This document shows, in pieces, positions 1 through 7,818 of a stretch of DNA of 30,756 bases. The DNA is taken from assembly GCA_036264235.1 (NCBI GenBank), contig DATARH010000273.1, positions 1 through 30,756 on the forward strand, in the 5' to 3' direction. The notes under the pieces are model-generated. The model worked only from the letters and a program-made list of their open reading frames with translations. It had not been told where the DNA came from and searched no databases. Made by a program: the position numbers and the translations under genes. The DNA is from DATARH01 sp036264235. Lineage in GTDB: Bacteria; Pseudomonadota; Alphaproteobacteria; ATCC43930; CGMCC-115725. Each line of letters opens with the position of its first letter. The stretch's first letter is position 1.

Positions 1-19
1 GGTTCTTATTTTGTTCCTA

Positions 20-215
20 CAATGCTGCGGCCGCTCTCCCGAATTCCCCTGTTATCCGCGAAAATTTCCCTGTTCTCAGGGAATTTGCCCCGCACGGACA
101 GCAGGCGTCCGGCCCGCCTGCTGATTCACTGCAGAAACAGGCGGAACAGGTAACAATGGACCGCTCGGAACACAGCTGTTTCTGGCGAATAATTCCCTGC
201 GGAAGCAGCGACGGG
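20..215. repeat. Intergenic repeat element with TTCCCTG/CAGGGAA palindromes
   Basis: The 200 bases before the first gene carry several copies of a CCCTG(TT) motif: near 50, at 66-72, inverted at 77-83, and again near 193-198. Positions 66-72 (TTCCCTG) and 77-83 (CAGGGAA) form a perfect 7-bp inverted repeat with a 4-nt loop. The overall pattern (CCCTGTTATCCGCGAA, then a CAGGGAATTT palindrome, then a distal AATTCCCTGC) resembles a dispersed intergenic repeat that I recall from rhizobia and other alphaproteobacteria, often beside mobile or rearranged DNA. That family assignment is from memory, not a search. No coding frame here is convincing. The element runs almost to the start codon of the next gene, so it may mark a rearrangement junction. 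Confidence 0.45.
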
Positions 216-220
216 AAACC

Positions 221-1816
221 ATGCTCGATCCCGTGACCATCGAAATCCTGTGGAGCCGCATCACCTCGATCGTCGATGAGGCTGCGAAGGTGATTGTCCG
301 CACCGCGTTTTCGACGTTGTCGAACGAGGCCAACGATTTCGCCTGCGTGCTGACCGACGAAAACGGCCATTCACTGGCGCAGAACACCGGCAGCATCCCA
401 TCCTTTATCGGGACGTTGCCGGCGACCGTGCGCCATTTCCTCGCCGAGATCGGCGCCGCGGAAATGCAAGAGGGCGACATCTACATCACCAACAACCCGT
501 GGCAGGGCACCGGCCATCTCCCGGACGTGTGCCTGGTCCGGCCGATCTTCCGTGCCGGCCGACTCGTCGCGTTCAGCGCCGCCTGCTCGCATGTCCCCGA
601 CATCGGCGGTCAGGTGCGTTCGGTCGAGCCGCGCGAAGTGTTCGAGGAGGGCTTCCATATCCCGCTGATGCGCTTTATCCGCGCCGGCGAACCCGACCAG
701 ACCTTGCTCAGGTTGCTGCGCACCAATGTCCGCACCCCGGACCAGACGGTCGGCGACATCTGGGCCTTGACTGGCGCCGTCGAACTGATGGACCGGCGCC
801 TCGCCGCGACGCTCGACGAATATGGCCTTTCCGATGTTCGAGAGCTTGCCGACGAATTGTTCACCCGCTCCGAGGCGGCGATGCGCTCGGCGATCCGGGC
901 GCTGCCGGAGGGCGCCTGGCGCTACGCCTTCGACACCGATGGCCTCGCCGAACCGTTCCATTTCGAGGTGACGCTGACGACGGAGGATGGCGAGATTACC
1001 GCCGATTACACCGGCTCGTCGCCGCAGCAGCCGCGCGCGATCAACTGCCCCTTCACCTATACCTATGCGATGACCGCCTATGCAGTGAAATGCGCGCTGT
1101 TGCCGAACCTGCCGAACAACGAGGGCATGTTCCGGCCGATTAAGGTGACGGCGCCTGATGGCTCGATCCTCAACCCGAATTTCCCGATCGCGGTCGGCGG
1201 CCGCGCCGCCACCGGGCATTACGTGCCGGTGCTGGTGTTCGGCGCGCTGGCGCAGGTGCTGCCGGAGCGGATCATGGCGGCGGCCGGTTCGCCGCTGTGG
1301 ATCCTGACGCTTGCCGGACGGCGCGGCAAATCGACCTGGGCCTCGGTCCTGTTCCACAATGGCGGGCTCGGAGCCCGGCCGGACCGCGACGGCGTCAGCT
1401 GCCTGTCTTGGCCTTCGAACATCTCCTCGACCCCGGTCGAAATCGCCGAGCGGCAGAACCCGGTGACTGTCCGCCATAAGAGGCTGCGATCCGGTTCCGG
1501 CGGCGCCGGCAAATATCGCGGCGGGCTCGGCCAGGATATCGCGGTCGAGATCGAGGGCGACGACGAGATCGCCGCGCTTTTTGTGGTCGAGCGCACCAAA
1601 GTTGCTGCGCCGGGTCTCGCCGGCGGTGACCCCGGCGGGCTCGGCTTTGTGCAAATCAACGGTCACGATGTCGATACGAGGCGACCGCACTTCGTGCGCC
1701 GCGGCGACACGATCGAGATCGGCACGCCGGGCGGCGGCGGCTTCGGTCCGGCGGCCGAGCGTGATCCCGCCGTGACGGCACGCGACCGGTTAATGGGCTA
1801 CGTCGCCGACAAATGA
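221..1816 (+). CDS. Hydantoinase B/oxoprolinase-family protein (HyuB-like)
   Basis: This 531-residue protein matches the full length of the hydantoinase B / acetone carboxylase alpha family, which forms ATP-dependent amidohydrolase or carboxylase complexes with a HyuA partner in the cytoplasm. The N-terminus has the family block around residues 30-70 (NEANDFACVLTDENG, then the QNTGSIPSFIGTLP stretch). It also has ITNNPWQGTGHLPDV at 89-103 and HVPDIGG at 124-130. H99, D102 and H124 fit the H-x2-D...H metal site known in this family. The C-terminus has the Gly-rich SGSGGAGKYRGGLG and GTPGGGGFGP segments typical of HyuB. The ATG at 221 is the only start consistent with the family's N-terminus; its ribosome binding site is weak. 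No hyuA lies on either side within the window, so substrate and partner are unknown. Confidence 0.88.
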   Translation: MLDPVTIEILWSRITSIVDEAAKVIVRTAFSTLSNEANDFACVLTDENGHSLAQNTGSIPSFIGTLPATVRHFLAEIGAAEMQEGDIYITNNPWQGTGHLPDVCLVRPIFRAGRLVAFSAACSHVPDIGGQVRSVEPREVFEEGFHIPLMRFIRAGEPDQTLLRLLRTNVRTPDQTVGDIWALTGAVELMDRRLAATLDEYGLSDVRELADELFTRSEAAMRSAIRALPEGAWRYAFDTDGLAEPFHFEVTLTTEDGEITADYTGSSPQQPRAINCPFTYTYAMTAYAVKCALLPNLPNNEGMFRPIKVTAPDGSILNPNFPIAVGGRAATGHYVPVLVFGALAQVLPERIMAAAGSPLWILTLAGRRGKSTWASVLFHNGGLGARPDRDGVSCLSWPSNISSTPVEIAERQNPVTVRHKRLRSGSGGAGKYRGGLGQDIAVEIEGDDEIAALFVVERTKVAAPGLAGGDPGGLGFVQINGHDVDTRRPHFVRRGDTIEIGTPGGGGFGPAAERDPAVTARDRLMGYVADK

Positions 1817-2008
1817 ACACCGATTGCGGGCGCTGTCGCACCAGCCGCGATCGGTCCATAGCGTAGGCGGCGGCTGTCGCGGGTCCGATCGGCGGGGCGC
1901 CGCCGCGGCAGACGGCAAGGGCGGGCACCGATTGACAAGCCCCGCCGGCGACGGTCTGATCGGTCGCGAAAAATCGACACGAAATCAGGACATCCGCAGG
2001 AGACACCC
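1817..2008. other. Intergenic region between HyuB-like gene and dehydrogenase
   Basis: These 190 bases hold no convincing reading frame. The only clear signal is AGGAG at 1998-2002, a ribosome binding site seven bases before the TTG start of the next gene. I see no good terminator after the HyuB-like gene, so the two genes could be cotranscribed. Confidence 0.5.
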
Positions 2009-3055
2009 TTGGCCAAATTCAGGATCGCCACGCCGGCCGGCGCGAGCTTCACCGTGGCCGGCGGCGACTATGGCTACGAACTGGAGGCGCTGACCCCGAT
2101 CGACGCCGAAATCTACGAGATCCCGGCCGGTTCGGAGGACGAGTTCGTCGCCGCCGCCAAGGACGCCGATGCGCTCTACGCCAAGGGCCGGCGGATCACC
2201 AAGACGATGATCGACGGCTTGCAGCGCTGCAAAATCATCTCGCTCGGCAGCGTCGGGGTCGACACCGTCGATGTTGACGCGGCGACGGCCAAGGGCATCC
2301 CAGTGACCAACTGCCCCGACACCTTTATCGAGGAGGTTGCCGACCATGCGATGCGGCTGATCCTGGCGACGCATGGGCGGCTGGTCGAACAGGACCGCAT
2401 GGTGCGCGAGGGCCGCTGGGCGGAGGGGCGGCCGGCGCTGCTGAAAATCCCGCGGCTGCGCGGCTTGACGCTCGGCCTGATCGCGTTCGGCCATGTCGCG
2501 CGCGCCGTCGCCGAGCGGGCGAAACCGTTCGGCCTGCACATCATCGCCTACGACCCGTATGTCGAAGAGATGGTGATGACCGAGCGCGGGGTCGAACCGG
2601 TCAGCCTACCCGAGCTGCTGGCGCGCGCCGATATCATCTCAATGCACTCGCCGGCGACCGCCAGCGCACAACGGATGATCCGCGACGAGCATTTCGCGCA
2701 GATGAAGCCGACCGCGATCTACATCTCGACCGGACGCGGCCCGACCACCGACGAGGCGGCGCTGATCAAGGCGCTCGACGAGAAGAAGATCGCCGCCGCC
2801 GGTCTCGACGTCCTCGAGCAGGAGCCGCCCGGCGGCAACAATCCGCTACTGCGCATGGACAATGTGATCCTGACAGCGCATGTGGCTTCGGCAACCTCCC
2901 GCTTCGACCCGTTCCGGCGCCGCCGCGTCGGGCTCGAACTGTCGCTGGCGCTGACCGGCCGTTGGCCGATGTCCTGCGTCAATCCGTCGGTGCTGGCGAA
3001 TAGCGGGTTGAAGCGCTGGCAGCCGGTGTCGATGGAACGCGGCCCGAACTCGTAG
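2009..3055 (+). CDS. D-isomer-specific 2-hydroxyacid dehydrogenase (NAD-binding)
   Basis: This 348-residue protein belongs to the D-2-hydroxyacid dehydrogenase / phosphoglycerate dehydrogenase family, which interconverts 2-hydroxy and 2-oxo acids with NAD(P)H. The catalytic triad is visible: Arg243 in STGRGP, Glu272 in LEQEPP and His291 in LTAHVA. The Rossmann motif (residues 156-164, GLIAFGHVA) is atypical because the second and third glycines of G-x-G-x2-G are Ala159 and Ala164. The start is TTG at 2009, chosen because AGGAG at 1998-2002 sits at correct spacing and the protein begins as family members do. The natural substrate cannot be read from sequence; a CtBP/SerA-like 2-hydroxyacid is likely. 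It follows the HyuB-like gene on the same strand. Confidence 0.88.
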   Translation: MAKFRIATPAGASFTVAGGDYGYELEALTPIDAEIYEIPAGSEDEFVAAAKDADALYAKGRRITKTMIDGLQRCKIISLGSVGVDTVDVDAATAKGIPVTNCPDTFIEEVADHAMRLILATHGRLVEQDRMVREGRWAEGRPALLKIPRLRGLTLGLIAFGHVARAVAERAKPFGLHIIAYDPYVEEMVMTERGVEPVSLPELLARADIISMHSPATASAQRMIRDEHFAQMKPTAIYISTGRGPTTDEAALIKALDEKKIAAAGLDVLEQEPPGGNNPLLRMDNVILTAHVASATSRFDPFRRRRVGLELSLALTGRWPMSCVNPSVLANSGLKRWQPVSMERGPNS

Positions 3056-3147
3056 CGAGAACCGTGATCCGCCGACCCCGCTTTGCCGTGTCGATGGAAT
3101 GGTCCCCGGGTTGCCGCTGATCCCGCCGAGGACCATCGCATCACATG

Positions 3148-3665
3148 TCAGTCCCCGGTTGCGGTCAGCGGCTGGATTGCGGTGATCTGTGCGTCAGCCA
3201 TATCCGCGTCGCGGCGAGGCTCAGGTCTCTTGACCCGGAACCAGGTGACGTAGAGCGCCGGCAGGAAGACGAGGGTCAGCAGCGTCGCGAGCGCTAGGCC
3301 GCCCATGATCGCGTAGGCCATTGGTCCCCAGAACACGGTCGGCGCGATCGGGACCATGCCGAGGATTGCGGCGGCCGCGGTCAAGAGGATCGGGCGGAAG
3401 CGGTGCGTCGTAGCCTCGACCGCGTCCCACGGATGGCGCCCGGCTGCTTTCTCCTTCTCGACCTGATCGATTAGGATTACCGAGTTGCGAACGATCATGC
3501 CGGTCAGCGCGAGCACGCCGAGAATGGCGACGAAACCGAGCGGCTTCCCCGCGAGCAGAAGGGCCGCGACGACGCCAAGCAGACCCCGGGGGCGCGACGC
3601 TGAGCACCAGGAACAGGCGGTTGAAGCAGCTGAAGCATCAGGGCCGTCAGGATCAATCGCGGAGG
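3148..3665 (-). pseudogene. Decayed 3' fragment of an RND multidrug efflux permease
   Basis: Read on the minus strand, this matches the last 160 or so residues of an AcrB/MexF-type RND pump inner-membrane subunit. In order it shows LILTALMLQL, then in a second frame NRLFLVLSVAP, then in a third frame GLLGVVAALLLAGKPLGF, the VRNSVILIDQ segment, RPILLTAAAAILGMVPI and the closing LATLLTLVFLPALYVTWF. Two frame changes are needed to join them, one near 3615-3625 and one at a C/G run near 3580-3590. Everything upstream, about 850 residues of a normal pump of around 1,000, is missing. The fragment begins just after the terminator of the neighbouring phosphatase-like gene. It cannot make a functional pump and is best read as a remnant of a deletion or rearrangement. 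Confidence 0.85.
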
Positions 3666-3708
3666 TGGTTGCTGCATCCGCAGTGAAAGCTGACCCACGA
3701 TTCCAGAG

Positions 3709-3740
3709 AAAAAGAGCCCGCCTGCCCTGTAGCAGGCGGG
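3709..3740 (-). terminator. Rho-independent terminator of the phosphatase-like gene
   Basis: On the minus strand a 9-bp perfect stem (CCCGCCTGC with GCAGGCGGG, at 3732-3740 and 3717-3725) with a 6-nt loop is followed by CTCTTTTTCT (complement of 3707-3716). It lies about 40 bases after the stop codon of the minus-strand gene ending at 3780, exactly where its terminator should be. Confidence 0.85.
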
Positions 3741-3779
3741 ACCTCAATGTGCTTGTGTTTCAGAAAAGCCGCAGCCGTT

Positions 3780-5915
3780 TCACGGCACCGAGGCCAGCAA
3801 GTCGTGCGCCTGCCTGATCAGCGAAGCGGCGGCGGCCTCGTCAATCGGCTGGTTGTCGAACGCGGCCGCTTCCAGCATCGCGATCATCTGGCCGGCAATC
3901 TGGTTGCGCTTGGCGGTGATCGCCTTGATCTGCGCGCTGAGGGCGGCATAGGTGGCGTCATTGCCCGATGTCGCCGTGGTCGAGATGCCGGTCAGCGTTC
4001 GCAGACCAAGCTCGCCGACCGGGGCGTTGATCGCCTTGTACATCGCCGCGAGCTCCGACAGCACGTCCTGGTGGGCGCGCAGCGAGCCGCCCGCCGCCTC
4101 GTGGTTCAGCGCTTCGAACAAGACGCGTCCGTCATGTGCGTAATCGTCCTTGAGGCCGACGAGGCGCAGGATGGTCGGGCGGATGTCGGTGTGGTCGCTG
4201 AAAACGCTGCCGAATTCGCCGAGCGGCTGCACCCCCGGGCCGACCATGCCGAGCCAGGTCTGGACGATGTCGTTCTGGTAGTCGCCGTGGTTCCAGGCGA
4301 AGCCCTTTGGGCCTTCCTCGGTAAAGCAGCTGGCGGCGTTGTTTGCCGGTGTACACGGCGTCGTCTTGCCGGACGCCGACAGGAAGTAGTCGGGATTGCC
4401 GAACAGGATGAAGTTCGGCGTGCGTGCCGGATCCGACGTGATCATGTGCAGGAGGTCTTGCTCAGACTGGTCGGCGAGCGCCTGTGCGAGCCGATTGGTG
4501 CTGCCGTTTGGGCCCTGGCTGAGGTCAACGGCGTCAAATCCCAGGGCTTGGCCGGCCTCCTGCTCGAACCGGCGCGTCGCCGCGTCGGTTTGCCCCGGAT
4601 TGCCCTGGATGTAGAAGGTTGGCGCATCGTCGCTATGAACTCGGAACGGTGTGACCTCGTTGAACTCGGTGGCGAACACCCTGCTGAGGTCGCCATCGAT
4701 CTCGCCGATTTTCGCGTAGGTGCACGGCACTTCGACGCCGTCACAATTGGCCGGAGAAGGCGGACCTCCGGCGAAGTGGTCGTTCTCGTCGGCGGTCACG
4801 ACAAAGAGAGTGTTTTCCTTGGTGATCCCGTCTTGTTCCAAGCGGGTGAAGAACTTGTCGAAAGCTCTGTCATAAACCGCAAGCTGGTTGACATAGCCCT
4901 GTTCGCCCGGGCCGAATGTCGCTTCGACCTTCGGGTCCACGCCCGAAATCGCTTGGCCCCGATTGTCGTGCGCGTCGGCGATGTAGAGATAGACGACGGG
5001 CACGCCCGCTTCGAGCATCGTTGCAACATAGCCGAGCGACTGCGACGCGGTCGGGCTGAAGCCGGGGAACCCAGGATTGGGCGGGGTCGAGTTGTCGGCG
5101 ATGATATTGCCGTCGAGATCCTTGACAGGACCGCCCGGCGAGATTTGCGGCTGCACGTTCGCATTGCCATAGAGGGCGGTGAACCCGACATATCCGCCCG
5201 GCTCGTCGTTGAGGACGTCGGGGCCGGCGTTCTTCGCGCAGAGCGGGCTGCTCTTGGCGCAGTGCACCGCGATGCCCTCGAAATCCGCGATCGCCTTGTT
5301 CTTGTTGCTCGCCGCTTCCATGGCTTGCGGCGAATTGGGGCCGAACACGTTGTTGATATCGCCGGCGACGTTCTCGAACTCGATGTTGGCCGTCGAGAAG
5401 CCGCCGACATCGCAGCCGGCGCGGGTGAACGGGACCCATGGCGCCGGGTGAACCTTGCCGCGCTGATCGACCATGACCGGCACCCCATTGAGGGCGGGGT
5501 CCGTCCAGTACGCGAACGAGGCTTGGAACTGCGCCACGCCGTTTTGGAAGATGCCGAAGCTGTTGCCGATCGGCACCCCCATCTTTTCGCCGTAGACGCC
5601 GGTCAACGTCGTCAAGATGTCGGCCGCGGTATGCGAGATCAGCGGCGTGTGGTGATTGGTGAAGAGCGTGCCGTTCCCCTTCAGGAAGTTCAACAGATGC
5701 GGCATCTGTTCGAGGTCGGACGGCACATTCGGATTGTCGCGCCGAAAATGCACGTTGTCGAACTGCAGATGGACGACGTGCTGGATCTTGTTTCCCAGCG
5801 ACTGCAGATGGCACAGGCCGGATTGCCCGCCGCCATTCCCGGCGGCGAGCGCCGGCGCAGCGCCGAGCGACAGCGCCACTAGCGCTCCCGCGGCAGTGCT
5901 CCCTAGGTTCCTCAT
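3780..5915 (-). CDS. Secreted alkaline-phosphatase-superfamily hydrolase (phosphoesterase/sulfatase-like)
   Basis: This 711-residue protein starts with a classical signal peptide (positive N-terminus, hydrophobic stretch 10-22, cleavage likely after ALA at 22-24), so it should act in the periplasm or outside the cell. The order of motifs fits the alkaline phosphatase superfamily: an early Asp (D53) after a beta strand, the nucleophile region TPLISHTAADILTTLTG with Thr96 as candidate nucleophile, DAH at 314-316, TADENDH at 374-380, a His at 543 in WNHGDYQND, and the late SDHTDIRPTILRLVGL segment near 573-588 typical of sulfatase/phosphoglycerate-mutase-like folds. Metal ligands are inferred from spacing. 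At 711 residues it is larger than simple phosphatases; residues 150-300 are an insertion. A purine-rich ribosome binding site (GGGAGGGG) precedes the ATG, and a strong terminator follows the stop. Substrate unknown. Confidence 0.8.
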   Translation of the reverse strand: MRNLGSTAAGALVALSLGAAPALAAGNGGGQSGLCHLQSLGNKIQHVVHLQFDNVHFRRDNPNVPSDLEQMPHLLNFLKGNGTLFTNHHTPLISHTAADILTTLTGVYGEKMGVPIGNSFGIFQNGVAQFQASFAYWTDPALNGVPVMVDQRGKVHPAPWVPFTRAGCDVGGFSTANIEFENVAGDINNVFGPNSPQAMEAASNKNKAIADFEGIAVHCAKSSPLCAKNAGPDVLNDEPGGYVGFTALYGNANVQPQISPGGPVKDLDGNIIADNSTPPNPGFPGFSPTASQSLGYVATMLEAGVPVVYLYIADAHDNRGQAISGVDPKVEATFGPGEQGYVNQLAVYDRAFDKFFTRLEQDGITKENTLFVVTADENDHFAGGPPSPANCDGVEVPCTYAKIGEIDGDLSRVFATEFNEVTPFRVHSDDAPTFYIQGNPGQTDAATRRFEQEAGQALGFDAVDLSQGPNGSTNRLAQALADQSEQDLLHMITSDPARTPNFILFGNPDYFLSASGKTTPCTPANNAASCFTEEGPKGFAWNHGDYQNDIVQTWLGMVGPGVQPLGEFGSVFSDHTDIRPTILRLVGLKDDYAHDGRVLFEALNHEAAGGSLRAHQDVLSELAAMYKAINAPVGELGLRTLTGISTTATSGNDATYAALSAQIKAITAKRNQIAGQMIAMLEAAAFDNQPIDEAAAASLIRQAHDLLASVP

Positions 5916-6377
5916 CTCGCTTTCCCCTCCCGATTTGTGGAGATGACCAACACGGATGTGTCGGGCCCCGAGGGGTTAGTCTGCTCCGGGGAGATTACGC
6001 GGCGACGGCGGATGAGGGTCGAGGAGCTTACAAAATAGTGACCGATTTTTTGCGACTCTATGAACGAGCATCGGCGAGCTCGAGCCGCACTCCGAAAGGC
6101 CTATCCACTCGCCCTGGCATTGGCGCCTGCTTGAAGGAGTTGCGCGGCACGTTGGTGGGTTACTTATTCCGAGCGCCGCATTGCGGACGGACGGCGACAA
6201 TTCGCACGACTTCAGGCATGCGGGTCTTCCCTGACAGGAGGTTAGGGATGGTTAACTCCGGCCCGTCGCGCTGATCGGTCAACTTGGGCAACTCATCGCC
6301 GCAAGTCACCGATCGCACCCTCTGGAAAGCGCAGGCTCTGTGTGGCACGTTGCGGCCGAACTAATCGGAGGTGTGCC
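5916..6377. other. Divergent intergenic region, 462 bp
   Basis: This stretch separates the minus-strand phosphatase-like gene from the plus-strand oxygenase-like gene and must hold both promoters. Reading frames here look like chance. Two Shine-Dalgarno sites are clear on the plus strand: AGGAGG at 6236-6241 before an 8-codon ORF (ATG 6248, stop 6272-6274), and GGAGG at 6367-6371 before the oxygenase start at 6378. I found no confident -35/-10 pair. Confidence 0.5.
6248..6274 (+). other. Possible 8-codon leader ORF upstream of the oxygenase-like gene
   Basis: ATG at 6248 opens an 8-residue frame (MVNSGPSR) ending in TGA at 6272-6274. It is preceded by a near-perfect AGGAGG at 6236-6241 with six bases of spacing. 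It lies about 100 bases before the next gene on the same strand. No attenuator-type codon run is visible, so a regulatory role is speculative; it could equally be chance. Confidence 0.25.
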
Positions 6378-7658
6378 ATGAGCCCGCTTGACGTCCCCGA
6401 AAACAAGGCTGCGGCGGACCGGGAGAGAGCGTCGTCGGCCTATGTGCCGCCGCTCCAGCGGACGGAAGGGCAGCCGCCGCCGATCGCGGCGCATGGCGGA
6501 CTGTCCTACATGTCGTTCGACCGGGGCGGCGATGCGGGAACCGCCGTCGCGCTCCAGGACGCGCTCGCGGAGATCGCCGAAGGCGAGGGCCAGCGCGTCA
6601 TCGACATGATCGACAAGGCGCCGCCCGGCCCGATAGAGACCAAATGGGGCCTCGGATTCCGCGACTACGACGAGTGTGTGAAGTACATCCGTCAGTCGAA
6701 TAGCATCAAGGCCCCGGAAGGCGGCGTGGCGCTGCCGCTGCCCTATACGGTCTACGAGCGTCCGAGCTACTCGGTGGTGCCGTCCAACGCGATCTGGCGC
6801 GACCCAGAACGCGCCAACATCGCGGCGGTCCTGCGCACGTACGAGCAGGGCAACCGACGGCGGAACCTCTATTTCCCGCAGGTGCTGCGCGACGGGCGGC
6901 GCATCGGCGAATACTACCCGGGCCTCTCGCCCGACAGCCCCGAATGCATGGACCGGCTCGGGGTGTCGCTGGCGCACCTCGAGTCCAAGTGCTCGGACAT
7001 CTACGATGCGGCGGAGGTAGAGCGCGTATTCTACCCGGAGATCGAGAAGCTCCTCCTCGAGTTCTTCCCGGATGCGACCGATGCGCTGGTCTACAACCAC
7101 GACGTGTTTGACAAGGACTATACGGGCGACCGCACGGAAGACCAGGACAGCAACAACCCGGGCGTGAACGCCAACTACGCCAACCTCGTGCACAACGACC
7201 TGAACGACAACAGCGGGCGCGTGCGCTGCCGCGAGCTGCTCACCAAAAACCTGCGGAACTTCGGCCGCACCCAGCATTACACGGAGGAAGAGGCCGATAG
7301 GAAGATGTCGCGGCGGTTCGTGTCGATCAACCTCGCGAAGCCGATCGAGACGGTCGAGCAGTTCCCCTTTGTGCTCTGCGCCTGGCCGTCCTTCGCCGAC
7401 CAGCCCTACATAACCAACTACCGCATCTACGACGACCGCGTCGGCGAGACCACGCGCTTCACTTATCGTCCCGACCACGAGTGGTACTGGTTTCCCAAGC
7501 AGAAGCCGACCGAGGTCTCGATGCTCAAGTGCTATGACTCTGTCAGCGACGGCTCCATCTCGCGCTGGTCATTCCACACCGCCTGCATCGACCCAACCGC
7601 GCCCGCCAATGCGCGCTGCCGCAAGAATGTCGTGGTCCGGTCCTTTGTCTTTTTCTAG
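6378..7658 (+). CDS. CmcJ/NvfI-like putative Fe(II)/2-oxoglutarate-dependent oxygenase
   Basis: This 426-residue protein resembles the CmcJ/NvfI/AsaB family, best known from fungal secondary metabolism and from the cephamycin CmcJ protein. Family features in the C-terminal half are VHNDLNDNSG (H272 and D274), INLAKPIE at 317-324, the FVLCAWPSFAD segment at 331-341, the FTYRPDHEWYWFPKQ block at 361-375, the acidic LKCYDSVSDG at 383-392, FHTACIDP with H400, and a closing RKNVVVRSFVFF. H272-x-D274 plus H400 match a 2-His-1-carboxylate iron site, as reported for NvfI; this assignment is inferred. The N-terminal 120 residues are not recognised. ATG 6378 is chosen over an in-frame GTG at 6342 because GGAGG at 6367-6371 fits it. 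The gene stands alone, with no biosynthetic cluster around it, so the substrate is unknown. Confidence 0.72.
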   Translation: MSPLDVPENKAAADRERASSAYVPPLQRTEGQPPPIAAHGGLSYMSFDRGGDAGTAVALQDALAEIAEGEGQRVIDMIDKAPPGPIETKWGLGFRDYDECVKYIRQSNSIKAPEGGVALPLPYTVYERPSYSVVPSNAIWRDPERANIAAVLRTYEQGNRRRNLYFPQVLRDGRRIGEYYPGLSPDSPECMDRLGVSLAHLESKCSDIYDAAEVERVFYPEIEKLLLEFFPDATDALVYNHDVFDKDYTGDRTEDQDSNNPGVNANYANLVHNDLNDNSGRVRCRELLTKNLRNFGRTQHYTEEEADRKMSRRFVSINLAKPIETVEQFPFVLCAWPSFADQPYITNYRIYDDRVGETTRFTYRPDHEWYWFPKQKPTEVSMLKCYDSVSDGSISRWSFHTACIDPTAPANARCRKNVVVRSFVFF

Positions 7659-7700
7659 TGCAGCAGAAATTACGGGTCAGCTGAACTCGACGATTTAGAC

Positions 7701-7775
7701 TGGCTGGGGCGGGAGGATTCGAACCTCCGTATGCCGGAATCAAAATCCGGTGCCTTACCACTTGGCTACGCCCCA
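7701..7775 (-). tRNA. tRNA-Gln (anticodon TTG), CCA encoded
   Basis: The minus strand folds into a full cloverleaf. The acceptor stem TGGGGCG (from 7775) pairs with CGCCCCA, followed by discriminator G and an encoded CCA at 7701-7703. The anticodon stem CCGGA/TCCGG (7746-7750 with 7734-7738) encloses loop TTTTGAT, giving anticodon TTG at complement 7741-7743, which reads CAA/CAG. The T arm GGAGGTTCGAATCCTCC is intact. It lies 43 bases after ispE on the same strand and may be carried on the same transcript. Confidence 0.97.
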
Positions 7776-7818
7776 CCGGCAAATGGTGCGGTTATATAGG
7801 CGAACGGCCGGTCTGCGC

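Noticed and set aside
371..1690. Long minus-strand frame antisense to the HyuB-like gene
   Set aside because: Arg/Asp/Gly-rich composition with no motif; the plus strand encodes a full-length recognised protein.
3747..5882. A 711-codon open frame on the plus strand opposite the phosphatase-like gene
   Set aside because: It is the mirror frame of the minus-strand gene, rich in Arg, Val and Gly with no domain, while the minus strand has a signal peptide, superfamily motifs and a terminator.
5976..6348. Short overlapping frames on both strands in the 5916-6377 gap
   Set aside because: No ribosome binding sites, no family resemblance, and arginine-rich compositions expected by chance in GC-rich DNA.
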